A DNA stretch of 64,000 nucleotides from a virus, in IMG/VR virus record IMGVR_UViG_3300031857_000015, positions 124,001 through 188,000 of that record; one strand, 5' to 3'. Positions 26,674 through 34,564 of this stretch are shown here, one piece after another (the first letter of the stretch is position 1; each line of letters starts with the position of its first letter). The position numbers were made by a program, and so were the translations under genes. Under the pieces are notes generated by a model. The model did not search any database, was not told the origin of the DNA, and saw only the letters and a program-made list of their open reading frames with translations.

Positions 26674-27316
26674 CAGCGCCCCGCAACGTTACGTCTGATG
26701 GAGTTGGCAGCTGGCCGGGATCTACAGCAACAGTGTTTTGAGACGTGACACCCCGTACAGCGTCGCCGCTACGCGCCACGACCTTACGATCGGGGTTATT
26801 GGCCTCCCACTGTTGCCGCGCTTTGTTACACGTTTCTTCGGCGCTCGTGGCCGTTTCTTTGACCGCCAGCGCTTCTTGCTCTAGCGCCAGAATAATCGTG
26901 CCCAGCTCGCTCGACAGCAGGTTGGCAATGTCGCCGACGCAAATAACGTTCTTGACGTGAGCAGTAACGGGCTCCGATTCCTTACCGTCTTTAACCGACC
27001 GAAACGTAATTGCAATGTCTTCGAGCTTGATGGTTTCAGGCAGCGGGTCGCTGAGCGTCTTGCCGTGCAATTCTGCGCCAATCTGCCGCAGGGCATTAAA
27101 CCGCGTATACATCTCTTCCATGCGCGTGGCGGCGTCCTTGATCAACGTAGACGGATTCACTTTTACCGTCTGCGGCTGCGAGGCCGCCGTCTGCAGGGCC
27201 TTTGCCAGCGCCGACGCGTCCATCTTAATCGGCACCGTAACGTTGGTAGTTCCGCCGGTGCTCTGGGCTGCGGGAGTTTCAGACTTGACTGCGTCTACAA
27301 TCGTCGTTTTTGCCAT
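26654..27316 (-). CDS. Hypothetical protein, 220 aa
   Basis: The start is ATG 27316 (MAKTTIVDAVKSE) with AAGGA 8 bases upstream. The N-terminal 40 residues are Thr/Ala-rich and low complexity. The segment DAATRMEEMYTRFNALRQIG looks coiled coil, and LALEQEALAVKETATSAEET is another long helix. The C-terminus is disordered. No family is recognised. A helical scaffold-like or accessory virion protein would fit the composition, but nothing in the sequence proves it. Confidence 0.7.
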   Translation of the reverse strand: MAKTTIVDAVKSETPAAQSTGGTTNVTVPIKMDASALAKALQTAASQPQTVKVNPSTLIKDAATRMEEMYTRFNALRQIGAELHGKTLSDPLPETIKLEDIAITFRSVKDGKESEPVTAHVKNVICVGDIANLLSSELGTIILALEQEALAVKETATSAEETCNKARQQWEANNPDRKVVARSGDAVRGVTSQNTVAVDPGQLPTPSDVTLRGADETPSV

Positions 27317-27326
27317 TGTTTCGTCC

Positions 27327-27731
27327 TTAAATTGTTTTAACTGCAAACCCAAACCAATAACGTAACCCGCTATTCAATCCTGTGTCGGGATCATACAACA
27401 ACTCCACCGGATTTCCAGTCGCCACATAAAAGTGGCTGACGGGCCGTGGTAGGTAAGCTGCGCAAGATAACCCGCACTGCAACAGAAACGCCATCGCGAG
27501 ATCTGCCGCCGGATTTAGATCGTACGAAAAAAGCGGAATTCGTAAATACTCGTCGTGCTCGGAAAAAGCCCATACTGGCTGCTCGCCGGGAGTATGCGCG
27601 GCATCCAGAATATGCCACTTAGACCCGCCTACCTCGTCAATCGGCTTTATCAACGCTGGCTCAAAAGGCACGCCCTCCGGCCAGCGCTCCCGAGTCTTTT
27701 TCATATCTAAACGGGCGACGGAAACTTTCAT
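27327..27731 (-). CDS. Hypothetical protein, 134 aa
   Basis: The start ATG 27731 overlaps the preceding stop (ATGA), so translation is coupled to the glycosyltransferase-like gene. The sequence is compact and aromatic-rich (EPALIKPIDEVGGSKWHILD, RPVSHFYVATGNPVELLYDP, RYWFGFAVKTI). The family is not recognised. The coupling suggests a linked role with its neighbour. Confidence 0.72.
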   Translation of the reverse strand: MKVSVARLDMKKTRERWPEGVPFEPALIKPIDEVGGSKWHILDAAHTPGEQPVWAFSEHDEYLRIPLFSYDLNPAADLAMAFLLQCGLSCAAYLPRPVSHFYVATGNPVELLYDPDTGLNSGLRYWFGFAVKTI

Positions 27732-28426
27732 GTCGTCATCGTCCTCGGTTCTGCGGTCTCGACCCCTGAGTCGTTGACGTTGATTTTCACGCCCTCTCGA
27801 AAATGGCAGAAGCGAATGTCTTGGTGTTTAAACGCCGCGCCAAGCACACGCTCACCATATTTCTGCTGGAACCCGGAAGGAGGAAAATCGAATTGGTACA
27901 GCAGCTCCGTTTTAATCGCCCACCATCCGCCGATAACGTACGGCAAATATATTTTTTCATATTCAGGGTTAAACCACGGCTGCTGCTTCATCCACCACAG
28001 CTGCTCTTCGGGTAGTTTAGCGCGCTCGACTGATCCCACAAGATTACAGCCGTTCACATTTGTTGTTACGCGTGCAAACCAGTTGTGCACGTCGTCCATC
28101 GGCTCTAAATACGAGTCGTGGTCAAACCACATAGTGATTGGCGCCGTAATCGGCGGCTCGTAGAACATGCGCCGCATCATCGGATACTTCATCAAATTTT
28201 CAGCGCTGTGAAAAATCGTCGCCGAATGAAAATGATCGGCAATCTGCTGTACAAGAAACTGAGTCGTGTCTGGTCCCACAGCGTTACAACCAAAACGAAA
28301 AGAAACGTTCTGGGTGGCCAACTCGCGCATCGGGCCATTGAGCACACGCTGCGCCAGCTTGAAGTGCTTGTCTTCTGCGCCGTAAAACAACACGCAGATA
28401 CAAACAGATGCGGCTCCATCCGCCAT
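27728..28426 (-). CDS. GT-A-fold glycosyltransferase-like protein
   Basis: The start is ATG 28426 with GGAG 6 bases upstream; an ATG 12 bases earlier lacks a ribosome site. The protein has 232 residues. The N-terminal strand VCICVLFYGAEDKHFKLAQR resembles the opening of GT-A (GT2-like) enzymes. ITMWFDHDSYLEPMDD supplies a DxD-type motif (DHD) that would hold the metal and nucleotide sugar. A later YVIGGWWAIKTELLYQFDFP resembles the GG(x)W acceptor region of family 2 enzymes. It could glycosylate DNA bases, virion proteins or host sugars. With the GT-B gene at 17432-18475 this makes two glycosyltransferases of different folds. Confidence 0.65.
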   Translation of the reverse strand: MADGAASVCICVLFYGAEDKHFKLAQRVLNGPMRELATQNVSFRFGCNAVGPDTTQFLVQQIADHFHSATIFHSAENLMKYPMMRRMFYEPPITAPITMWFDHDSYLEPMDDVHNWFARVTTNVNGCNLVGSVERAKLPEEQLWWMKQQPWFNPEYEKIYLPYVIGGWWAIKTELLYQFDFPPSGFQQKYGERVLGAAFKHQDIRFCHFREGVKINVNDSGVETAEPRTMTT

Positions 28427-28450
28427 ACACGACTCCATTCAATTAACGTG

Positions 28451-28999
28451 TTACAGCTTAATCGGTGCCATTGCGGCCCGGGCCACGGCAACCGGCATAA
28501 CTACCGGCGGAACACGCGACCTGCCCAGAATCTTCAGCACACGCATCACGTCTTGTGGCGCGGGGTCCGAACCCTTCTTGGCGTCTTTGACCATCTTATC
28601 GACCAACTCAAGAAACGTCGTGCGCTCTTTTACTGTCGGGAAGTTAAACCTGACAGAAAACTGCGTCACCGTTTTACCGGCATGCTCATCGGCAACGTCG
28701 CACCGATCCCACGCCGACTTCTCGTCGCCTCGTGTATACACGCAGGCAATCCGGCCAAGAAAGTCATAGACCACAATCACAGCCGACTTATCAACATCCC
28801 CGAGTAAAGAGAAAGCGTGAGGAAATTGAGTTGCCGGAATAAACGGCAACTTCTCCACCATGCTCTCGTTTAGTTCGAGGCGCTGTAGCTGCAGCGGAAA
28901 TGTGCGATGTCCGCGGGCATCGTCTTTGATAAAGAATTCAGCCTCAAGCGCACCAACGCCGGGCTCAATCACAACTGGAACATTACGTACAGAAAACAT
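28451..28999 (-). CDS. Hypothetical protein, 182 aa
   Basis: The start is ATG 28999 (MFSVRNVPVVIEPGVGALEA). The N-terminal two thirds are beta-rich with even spacing of hydrophobic residues (SAVIVVYDFLGRIACVYTRG). The C-terminal 60 residues are helical (TFLELVDKMVKDAKKGSD). No family is recognised, and its function is unknown. Confidence 0.72.
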   Translation of the reverse strand: MFSVRNVPVVIEPGVGALEAEFFIKDDARGHRTFPLQLQRLELNESMVEKLPFIPATQFPHAFSLLGDVDKSAVIVVYDFLGRIACVYTRGDEKSAWDRCDVADEHAGKTVTQFSVRFNFPTVKERTTFLELVDKMVKDAKKGSDPAPQDVMRVLKILGRSRVPPVVMPVAVARAAMAPIKL

Positions 29000-29007
29000 A
29001 AAACCTC

Positions 29008-29895
29008 CTAACGCGTCATATCGGACCGGCGACGCGGCGAGGCTTCCTGCTCTTCCGTATCGTCATCAACCTCTTCGCGCTTGTCCAGTTCTTCCCGAAC
29101 CTTAGCGCACATCGCACGGTGATCCGCTACAATGTCAGACATCTTCTCAAAGTTTTCGACGATCTCGGCGAAGTAGCCTTGAACAGTTGCGTCAAACTTT
29201 GACGGTGCAGCATTTACGATATCGTCGTAAATGTTGTCACGCTTTTCGCTCAACCAGAGCGAATCAGATCGCGAAATCCAGCGCCGCTGGTGTTGCAGCA
29301 AATCGTGCAGCTGCTGCTTGAGCCCCTTGGGCGACTGATGCGTGCGCCCACTGGTCTTCTGCTTGCCGCGCATCTCCTGCAACTCGGTAGCCAACGTGCG
29401 TGCCGTGTACGCTTCCTCGACGCACTTCTCCTCGACGGCAGCGCGCTGCTGATCGTCGGGAATCTGCGTGAGCAGCTGCACGTGCGAAGTCGTCAGCCGC
29501 CACCGCGGGCGGTCGGGACAACGCAGGCTGAGCAACCGAATAATCTCGGCCTCGCTCGGGTACTTCTCAAAGAAGTTCACGGCACCACGCATCTGCTCGA
29601 CGGTATAAACGGGCGCAAAAATCGCCATGAGCAACGAGGCTCCGTCGACGTGCTGCGTCTGCTGTTCCGGCGTCAGATAGCGTTCTGGATCTCCCTTTAC
29701 CTCCGAAATAAGCTTTCCGATCCGCCAGTACGCACGCAGACTAGCTTCCTGCGCGTCACTGAACAGACCGTCGATTTCGGAAACGACGTCCTGCAACTCA
29801 GGCGTCAAATTCTCCATTGCTACTAAGAGCGGCGAATTACGAGAATCAACCATGTCGGCCTGAATCATCGCTGCCGCCTTAGACTTCCTACCCAT
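29008..29895 (-). CDS. DUF1016-N-like helical DNA-binding protein
   Basis: The protein has 295 residues, starting at ATG 29895 behind GGGAGAG. The central part follows the plan of the DUF1016 (YhcG) N-terminal domain: a helix with SLRAYWRIGKLISEVKGD, a middle segment with MRGAVNFFEKYPSEAEIIRL, then RLTTSHVQLLTQIPDDQQRA and AYTARTLATELQE, where the usual pattern is W-SH-..L and WS-R-L. DUF1016_N is a winged-helix-like region often joined to a PD-(D/E)XK nuclease, but no nuclease half is present. A C-terminal helical part and an acidic tail follow. A DNA-binding or regulatory role is inferred. Confidence 0.5.
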   Translation of the reverse strand: MGRKSKAAAMIQADMVDSRNSPLLVAMENLTPELQDVVSEIDGLFSDAQEASLRAYWRIGKLISEVKGDPERYLTPEQQTQHVDGASLLMAIFAPVYTVEQMRGAVNFFEKYPSEAEIIRLLSLRCPDRPRWRLTTSHVQLLTQIPDDQQRAAVEEKCVEEAYTARTLATELQEMRGKQKTSGRTHQSPKGLKQQLHDLLQHQRRWISRSDSLWLSEKRDNIYDDIVNAAPSKFDATVQGYFAEIVENFEKMSDIVADHRAMCAKVREELDKREEVDDDTEEQEASPRRRSDMTR

Positions 29896-29922
29896 TGAAT
29901 CTCTCCCTATATGTGAGGTTAA

Positions 29923-31077
29923 CTATTTTCGCTTTCTGCCTTTGGGGGCAGGAAGCAGCAATTCAAGCGCGGTTGTTTGCAGTAGATCGCGCAGGGTGTG
30001 GTAGTGCCCGCGCGAACACCGCAACATAGAACAAAATAAGTCATAGGCGTTGCGCTGCCTAAGCACTTCTTTTGTGTAAACGTCAATGGCGTCGCGCGGC
30101 TCGATATCCGCGCCAACCATTGCTGTGTTTCGAATAATCTGTTTAGCGTCTTCGCGCGTAATCTTGAACTTCATCAAATACGAAGTCCATTTATCGTTCG
30201 CGGCGTCCATGGTTGTCTTGTCTGGTGAAAACTCCAGCGACAATCCCATCATCGCCGAAACCCGCGCTGCAACGGCCGTCATATCAATGCCGCGCTCGGC
30301 AACATTAGACGCCAGAATCGCCGTGCGCCCGACAAGGTCTGCGCCCGTGTGGTTTAACCGCCCGCCTTTGCCTGCCGGAGACAACGCAGCGCCAAACTTC
30401 GTATACAGACAGGTAGACGCCCGGATAGCGTTTCCAGTGTCTTCGCGATTCGAGAAATACCAGCCGGCCGCAAATGTGTGTCGCGGATCGGTATAGATAT
30501 CTGTACGCCGCGATTTGGGATCTATGAAATACAGCCGCAGCTCTCGCCCCAAAAGCTCCGCCCGAAAAAACTCGGCTTGCGGTTGCTTGTCGTACAGCTC
30601 GTTGCTGACGGTTTCCATGAACAAACTGTTGTCCAGCATGCGGTGATCGAGGCCCAGAAATCCTTCGACTGCCCGCTCGCGATGGTTCACCAGCAACGTG
30701 CGCTCGCGCAACGCATCAAACCTAACACGAAGCGTCGTGTTGTAAATACTAACCGCCGCGGCAATGTCGTTTGCGCGAGTGGTCGTACGAACCTGCCGAA
30801 CGTTCTCGCCCGACAACTCGTTAAACAGTTGCGCCAGTCCCGCAGACAAAACTGACGACAGCGCTCGGAAACCGATGGCGTTAAACCGATAACCGTTTTC
30901 GACAATGCTGCCGTTGGGTCCCATAATTAACTGGGACTCCTCAACGACAGGGACCGACTCCGTGCTGGCGGAGCGCATCTCCAGAAACTTTCGGCACTCC
31001 TCTAGCTGGCTTGCCGAGAACGAGAACGCCGGCACGGGCGCAAACACACTGCGCACAGTTGTTGTTGCCGACAACAT
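29923..31077 (-). CDS. DUF932-like phage/plasmid protein
   Basis: The protein has 384 residues. I take ATG 31077 because GGAGG precedes it; an ATG 12 bases upstream lacks a site. The run IYNTTLRVRFDALRERTLLV, FLGLDHRMLDNSLFMETV and AGWYFSNREDTGNAIRAS resembles the layout of the DUF932 family, in which an Arg-rich strand, a LDN motif and a xxSNSE/G segment occur in this order. DUF932 proteins are common in phages and plasmids next to recombination genes, and their function is not settled. The C-terminus is basic (PAPKGRKRK). The match is by pattern only. Confidence 0.42.
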   Translation of the reverse strand: MLSATTTVRSVFAPVPAFSFSASQLEECRKFLEMRSASTESVPVVEESQLIMGPNGSIVENGYRFNAIGFRALSSVLSAGLAQLFNELSGENVRQVRTTTRANDIAAAVSIYNTTLRVRFDALRERTLLVNHRERAVEGFLGLDHRMLDNSLFMETVSNELYDKQPQAEFFRAELLGRELRLYFIDPKSRRTDIYTDPRHTFAAGWYFSNREDTGNAIRASTCLYTKFGAALSPAGKGGRLNHTGADLVGRTAILASNVAERGIDMTAVAARVSAMMGLSLEFSPDKTTMDAANDKWTSYLMKFKITREDAKQIIRNTAMVGADIEPRDAIDVYTKEVLRQRNAYDLFCSMLRCSRGHYHTLRDLLQTTALELLLPAPKGRKRK

Positions 31078-31095
31078 TCGGGCCTCCATGCCACA

Positions 31096-31659
31096 CTAGT
31101 CGTAATACCAGTCTGAGCCGATCGCGTTAAAGAGCGTGGTGGTGTGCTCAACTATAAAGATATTCTTGACAGTTGGCGGAAAACTGCAGATCCACTGAAC
31201 ACGAGGAATGCCGGTGTCGTCTGTTATATGGTTGTGGGCGCACAGCATCGTCCGCACCACAGGAAAACACATGATGAACCGGCGCTCTGTGTTTACTTCC
31301 ATTTTGTGCAGGTTCTTGGCCACCGCGGCGCACAACCTGTTTTTACCGTCTTTCGGCAGTTTGAACAGATCAGCCATCGTCAATTCGTGGAGCCGCGGAA
31401 TGCGCCGGCCGCACAATACGCCGGGAAAGCGGTGAAACTCAGAGTTAAACCAGCTAAAGTTCAGCTTGTCGTGGCCGGTCATGTCACGGCACTCGTTCGC
31501 CATCTTGCCCCAGCCAGATATCTTAATACCGCACTCTTTGAAGACGCGCTTGATAATGCGCTCCTCAAAAGCGAGTTGGCGCTGAAACCGAATGGCCTCA
31601 GCGCCGTCACTGTCTTGATTGAACAGTTCGTTGAAGAACTGGTCGCGCGGGTCGGACAT
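31096..31659 (-). CDS. Hypothetical protein, 187 aa
   Basis: The start is ATG 31659. An acidic N-terminus leads into FEERIIKRVFKECGIKISGW and DKLNFSWFNSEFHRFPGVL. Cys and His residues are scattered (NECRDMTGHD, MCFPVVRTMLCAHNHITDD) without a clear metal motif. No family is recognised. It is separated by 18 bases from the DUF932-like gene. Confidence 0.72.
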   Translation of the reverse strand: MSDPRDQFFNELFNQDSDGAEAIRFQRQLAFEERIIKRVFKECGIKISGWGKMANECRDMTGHDKLNFSWFNSEFHRFPGVLCGRRIPRLHELTMADLFKLPKDGKNRLCAAVAKNLHKMEVNTERRFIMCFPVVRTMLCAHNHITDDTGIPRVQWICSFPPTVKNIFIVEHTTTLFNAIGSDWYYD

Positions 31660-31661
31660 AG

Positions 31662-31871
31662 TCAGGACGCCGTATTGTTATCAAAGTAACCGGCAATAGA
31701 TGACGCCGGCGGCAGCGGCATCCACAGTAGCAACGCTTGTTGGGTCGCCAGCTCGCCACCCGTCACCATGAACTGGTCGTGCGTGATGGGGTCAGCGGCG
31801 AGCACCTTTTCGTCGCGCCCGGGGAGCCTGTCGTTTACGTGAGTCCACCTTCCGAACTTTGGTTCCTTCAT
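31662..31871 (-). CDS. DUF551-like small protein, 69 aa
   Basis: This small protein has the DUF551 signature: an opening WTHVNDRLPGRDEKVLA (usual form W-I/H-..-RLP.....VL) and a closing LLWMPLPPAS (usual form H/L-W-MPLP.P). DUF551 proteins are widespread in phages and have no known function. The start ATG 31871 follows AAGGTG and lies 80 bases inside the 3' end of the gene upstream. Confidence 0.75.
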   Translation of the reverse strand: MKEPKFGRWTHVNDRLPGRDEKVLAADPITHDQFMVTGGELATQQALLLWMPLPPASSIAGYFDNNTAS

Positions 31872-32091
31872 GAAGCACCTTTTCTACGTCTTTGAGTAAT
31901 CCTTCGGCGTTAATGATTTTGTCGCACGCCGATTCGCCCGCTGGCACGCATTGATGCGTTTCCAGCACGTCTCGCACCACCCAAGCCAGCCAGTCTACTT
32001 CTTCTCGCGTAAACGAGATCGAGATGCTGACCGGCTTGATCATTTCTTTAGCTGTCTTCTTCTTCGTCTTCTTCGTCATATTTGTCCGCAT
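31792..32091 (-). CDS. Hypothetical basic protein, 99 aa
   Basis: I choose ATG 32091 because GAGGA lies 5 bases upstream; ATG 32079 is the alternative. The N-terminus is Lys-rich (MTKKTKKKTAKE). The middle is a helical domain (SISISFTREEVDWLAWVVRD, ACDKIINAEGLLKDVEKVL). The C-terminus is very basic (RKRQAPRARRKGARR) and lies over the start of the DUF551-like gene. A nucleic-acid-binding role is possible from its charge. Confidence 0.65.
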   Translation of the reverse strand: MRTNMTKKTKKKTAKEMIKPVSISISFTREEVDWLAWVVRDVLETHQCVPAGESACDKIINAEGLLKDVEKVLHEGTKVRKVDSRKRQAPRARRKGARR

Positions 32092-32413
32092 TGTGTTCCT
32101 CGTCATACTCGTCAACGGCTTCCATAAATTCATTGAAGCTCATGCCCGGCGAGTTAACGCACTCCATAAATTGATAAATAAACCGGCTCTCTCCCGTCTC
32201 TTTGTCGACGCGCTCCGTTAGCCGGTAGTGCATCATGTCGCCGGTTTCGTGGTCGTAACCGCTGATGATGGTATCGGCTTCGGGAATAGGCACGGGCAAC
32301 TTAGATCCGTCTACAGGGCCGCCAAAACACTCGGCAACCTGAAACAGTTCTTTTTGCATGCCCATAAGTTCGTGCTCAAAAGGCGTATCATCGTCGTCGT
32401 TGTCGTCGTCCAT
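32048..32413 (-). CDS. GGPxDG-family small protein, copy 3
   Basis: The start ATG 32413 overlaps the stop of the preceding gene (TAATG). After an acidic leader, CFGGPVDGSKLPVPIPEADT is followed by ISGYDHETGDMMHYRLTERV and FIYQFMECVN. The same plan (Cys, GGPxDG, a short strand, H-Y/W-Y, then F-Y-A/F) occurs in the next two genes upstream. The C-terminus is acidic (DEEDEEEDS). The function is unknown. Confidence 0.75.
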   Translation of the reverse strand: MDDDNDDDDTPFEHELMGMQKELFQVAECFGGPVDGSKLPVPIPEADTIISGYDHETGDMMHYRLTERVDKETGESRFIYQFMECVNSPGMSFNEFMEAVDEYDEEHNADKYDEEDEEEDS

Positions 32414-32754
32414 TAGTCTCGATCCCAGTTGTACCAGTCCGGCTCCAGATCGGGGTCGTAATTGTTCGCAGGGCATCCGGGGTGGCCGATAATGATATTG
32501 TCTATTATGGTTTTGCTATCCGTCCCGGCGTAAGCGTAAAACGTTTTCTCGTCCTCAAGACAACCTTTTTCGGCGTTGTATTTTTTCGCAGTCAGCAGCA
32601 CGTAATAGTGCGGTTTTCCGTCGGCATCTGGAAACGATATCGTGGCGCTGCCGGACTGACTTACGGCGCCAGTGCTGCACCACGTCCCGTCTCTCGGCCC
32701 GCCGTACACTTCGCACCACAGATAATCAAGATGCGCGCGCGACTTGTCAGCCAT
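32413..32754 (-). CDS. GGPxDG-family small protein, copy 2
   Basis: The protein has 113 residues. CEVYGGPRDGTWC, then ISFPDADGKPHYYVLLTAKK, then EKTFYAYAGTD match the plan of the neighbouring copies. It starts at ATG 32754 and its stop overlaps the next start, so translation is coupled. The C-terminus contains GCPANNYDPDLEPDWYNWD. It is one of three tandem paralogues. The function is unknown, and the fold is probably a small beta-barrel or sheet. Confidence 0.75.
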   Translation of the reverse strand: MADKSRAHLDYLWCEVYGGPRDGTWCSTGAVSQSGSATISFPDADGKPHYYVLLTAKKYNAEKGCLEDEKTFYAYAGTDSKTIIDNIIIGHPGCPANNYDPDLEPDWYNWDRD

Positions 32755-32770
32755 ATACCCTCCGTAAGGT

Positions 32771-33112
32771 TTAAAACTCTTTGTCGGGAAACGTCAATTC
32801 AATCACCGGATTCGTGTCTCGAATCTCTCCGAGCGTTGCATCCTCTGCGTGCACACCGCGGTACGCGTAAAAATTCCACCACCGGTTAGCGCGCTTTGGG
32901 TCAGCCTGCTGCCACGCTAAGTACCAATGGCACACATCGGCGCCATTCTCGTCTTTCACTTTTTGATAGAAAAAACCCGGTGATTCGTAATAAATATCGG
33001 GATACACATCCTCGATGTTGTCTGGCGCGAAAACGGGCAGATCGCGGCCGTCGAGCGGGCCGCCGACACAGGTCATGAGCGACCCGCAACGCATATCTTC
33101 AGCACGTATCAT
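32771..33112 (-). CDS. GGPxDG-family small protein, copy 1
   Basis: The protein has 113 residues. CVGGPLDGRDLPVFAPDN, then DVCHWYLAWQQADPK, then RWWNFYAYRGV show the family motif best. It starts at ATG 33112, which overlaps the recA-like stop (TGATG), so these paralogues are translationally coupled to the recombinase gene. Confidence 0.77.
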   Translation of the reverse strand: MIRAEDMRCGSLMTCVGGPLDGRDLPVFAPDNIEDVYPDIYYESPGFFYQKVKDENGADVCHWYLAWQQADPKRANRWWNFYAYRGVHAEDATLGEIRDTNPVIELTFPDKEF

Positions 33113-34482
33113 CAGTCAACCTGTCCAAGGGGATCCAGATCCGCTCCGACAACTTCGCCGACCGTGCTTGACGCTGCCATAAGCTCAGGCACGTCGGTCA
33201 TCTGATTATTCTTTAACTCTTCCATCACCTGCTCGCGATACTTACGCGCCGGGTCGCAGATGGTGTAGTCGTTCACGCCAAGTAAGCCGTGCAACATGCC
33301 GAGGACTTTAGGGTTGTCTTCAAGCATGATGGACGCCTCAACTTCAGACACGGCGTCTTGCTTGGAAATACCAAGCGCCTTAGAAAATACCAGCGGTGTT
33401 TCAGCGTTCTTGGTGCCGTGCTTGTATTCCAAATCGCAGACCTGCTTGAGCAAGCCCGGCAGCTTGGGGTCCATACCCGGAACCGGCTTACCGTCGCCCG
33501 ACTGTAGCTCCATGAGCAACCGAATGGACGCAGTGTGCCAGTCCCAGAAATGGAACTGCTGGTTCTTGTAAGTCTCGTTGCCGTTCTTGTCGACGGCCGG
33601 GACGATCTCGTTGTACCAGAGCAGATTAACAACGATCTTGCGCCCGGGAGCGCCGAGATTGTTCTTAGTCGCTGCAATACGAATCGATGCGCCCTCGTAG
33701 CGTGGCGGGATGTTCTTCTGCGACGCCTTCGACATGTCGAGGATCAACGTCGGGTAGTAATCCAGACTAGCGCCACCGGGAGCGTACTTCTTGGGCGGGC
33801 CAAATCCCATGGAGTTAATTTCCTCCTTGAGATGGTTCGTCGCAACAAGCGCAATCGGGTAATGCCGCAGAGTGGGCACCAGCGCCGTCCGCATGAAGTC
33901 AGACAGGTTGCGGGCGAGATACGGGTGGCCGGCCGCGGCGTGACCCTCGTCGGCTACCTTCTCGACGCGACGATCGACTTCGACAGCCGAGATGGAGTCG
34001 ATGCCAATACAGATAGGAATAACTCTGTCCGGCGCGTTGGCTGCGTCGACCTGCTTGTGAATCGCCTGACAGAACTCCATGTAGTGCTTCTGCCACTCTT
34101 CCACGCTCGCCGCCGTCTTGATGCGGGTCCGAGCGATGTACTGCTGGTTGTGGCTGAACAAGCCCGACATCATCGTCGGCGAGCCCTTGTTCTCAGTGTC
34201 GATCATGATGGCGCCGCCGCCATACATGTGAAACCAGCGCATGATCTCGATGAGCAACGCGGACTTACCCGCGCTGAACTCGCCGCGAAGCTGCGTAAAG
34301 CGCGACAGCGGGAAAATGTTCGCCTGCAGCAGATAACGCGCTGCAAGCGTCGGAAGCGGCAAGCCGATCAGCGGATCTTGATCTTCCGCCGTCGCCTTGA
34401 GCACTTCCGTGATAACCGGATGCTCGCCATTGCGGGCGAACACATCAACCTCGTCGTGATCTTCTTTACGTTTCCTGCCCAT
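33112..34482 (-). CDS. RecA/UvsX-family recombinase
   Basis: The protein has 456 residues from ATG 34482, which has AGGG and correct spacing; the in-frame extension upstream lies in a hairpin spacer and is Arg-rich noise. The RecA core shows Walker A GEFSAGKS (67-74) followed by ALLIEIMRWFH, a second strand AIMIDTENKGS with the Glu that follows in RecA, and Walker B CIGIDSIS (158-165). ALVATNHLKEEI matches the L1-side strand of RecA-like proteins. It should coat ssDNA and perform strand exchange, starting recombination-dependent replication. It is longer than UvsX, with an unusual C-terminal part (KQDAVSEVEASIMLEDNPKV) and a low-complexity end. Confidence 0.88.
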   Translation of the reverse strand: MGRKRKEDHDEVDVFARNGEHPVITEVLKATAEDQDPLIGLPLPTLAARYLLQANIFPLSRFTQLRGEFSAGKSALLIEIMRWFHMYGGGAIMIDTENKGSPTMMSGLFSHNQQYIARTRIKTAASVEEWQKHYMEFCQAIHKQVDAANAPDRVIPICIGIDSISAVEVDRRVEKVADEGHAAAGHPYLARNLSDFMRTALVPTLRHYPIALVATNHLKEEINSMGFGPPKKYAPGGASLDYYPTLILDMSKASQKNIPPRYEGASIRIAATKNNLGAPGRKIVVNLLWYNEIVPAVDKNGNETYKNQQFHFWDWHTASIRLLMELQSGDGKPVPGMDPKLPGLLKQVCDLEYKHGTKNAETPLVFSKALGISKQDAVSEVEASIMLEDNPKVLGMLHGLLGVNDYTICDPARKYREQVMEELKNNQMTDVPELMAASSTVGEVVGADLDPLGQVD

Positions 34483-34507
34483 AAATTCCCTTCTTGATAT
34501 AAATACC

Positions 34508-34554
34508 CCGACCCCGGCGCGCACGCACTGAGGAAAACGTGACGCCGGGGTCGG
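34508..34554 (-). other. Perfect 12-bp inverted repeat upstream of recA-like gene
   Basis: CCGACCCCGGCG (arm 34543-34554 on the minus strand) pairs with CGCCGGGGTCGG (34508-34519) across a 23-base loop. It fills most of the 82-base spacer between the 454-residue gene and the RecA-like gene. No T-run follows, only GTATTTATAT, so it is not a standard intrinsic terminator. An attenuator, an RNA-stability hairpin or a protein-binding site are the options. Confidence 0.7.
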
Positions 34555-34564
34555 AGCGAAATAA

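Noticed and set aside
33535-34497. Plus-strand 320-residue open frame
   Set aside because: It lies fully antisense to the RecA-like core, is very Arg/His-rich and has no protein motif.
34508-34554. Rho-independent terminator before recA-like gene
   Set aside because: The stem is strong but no U-run follows on the minus strand.
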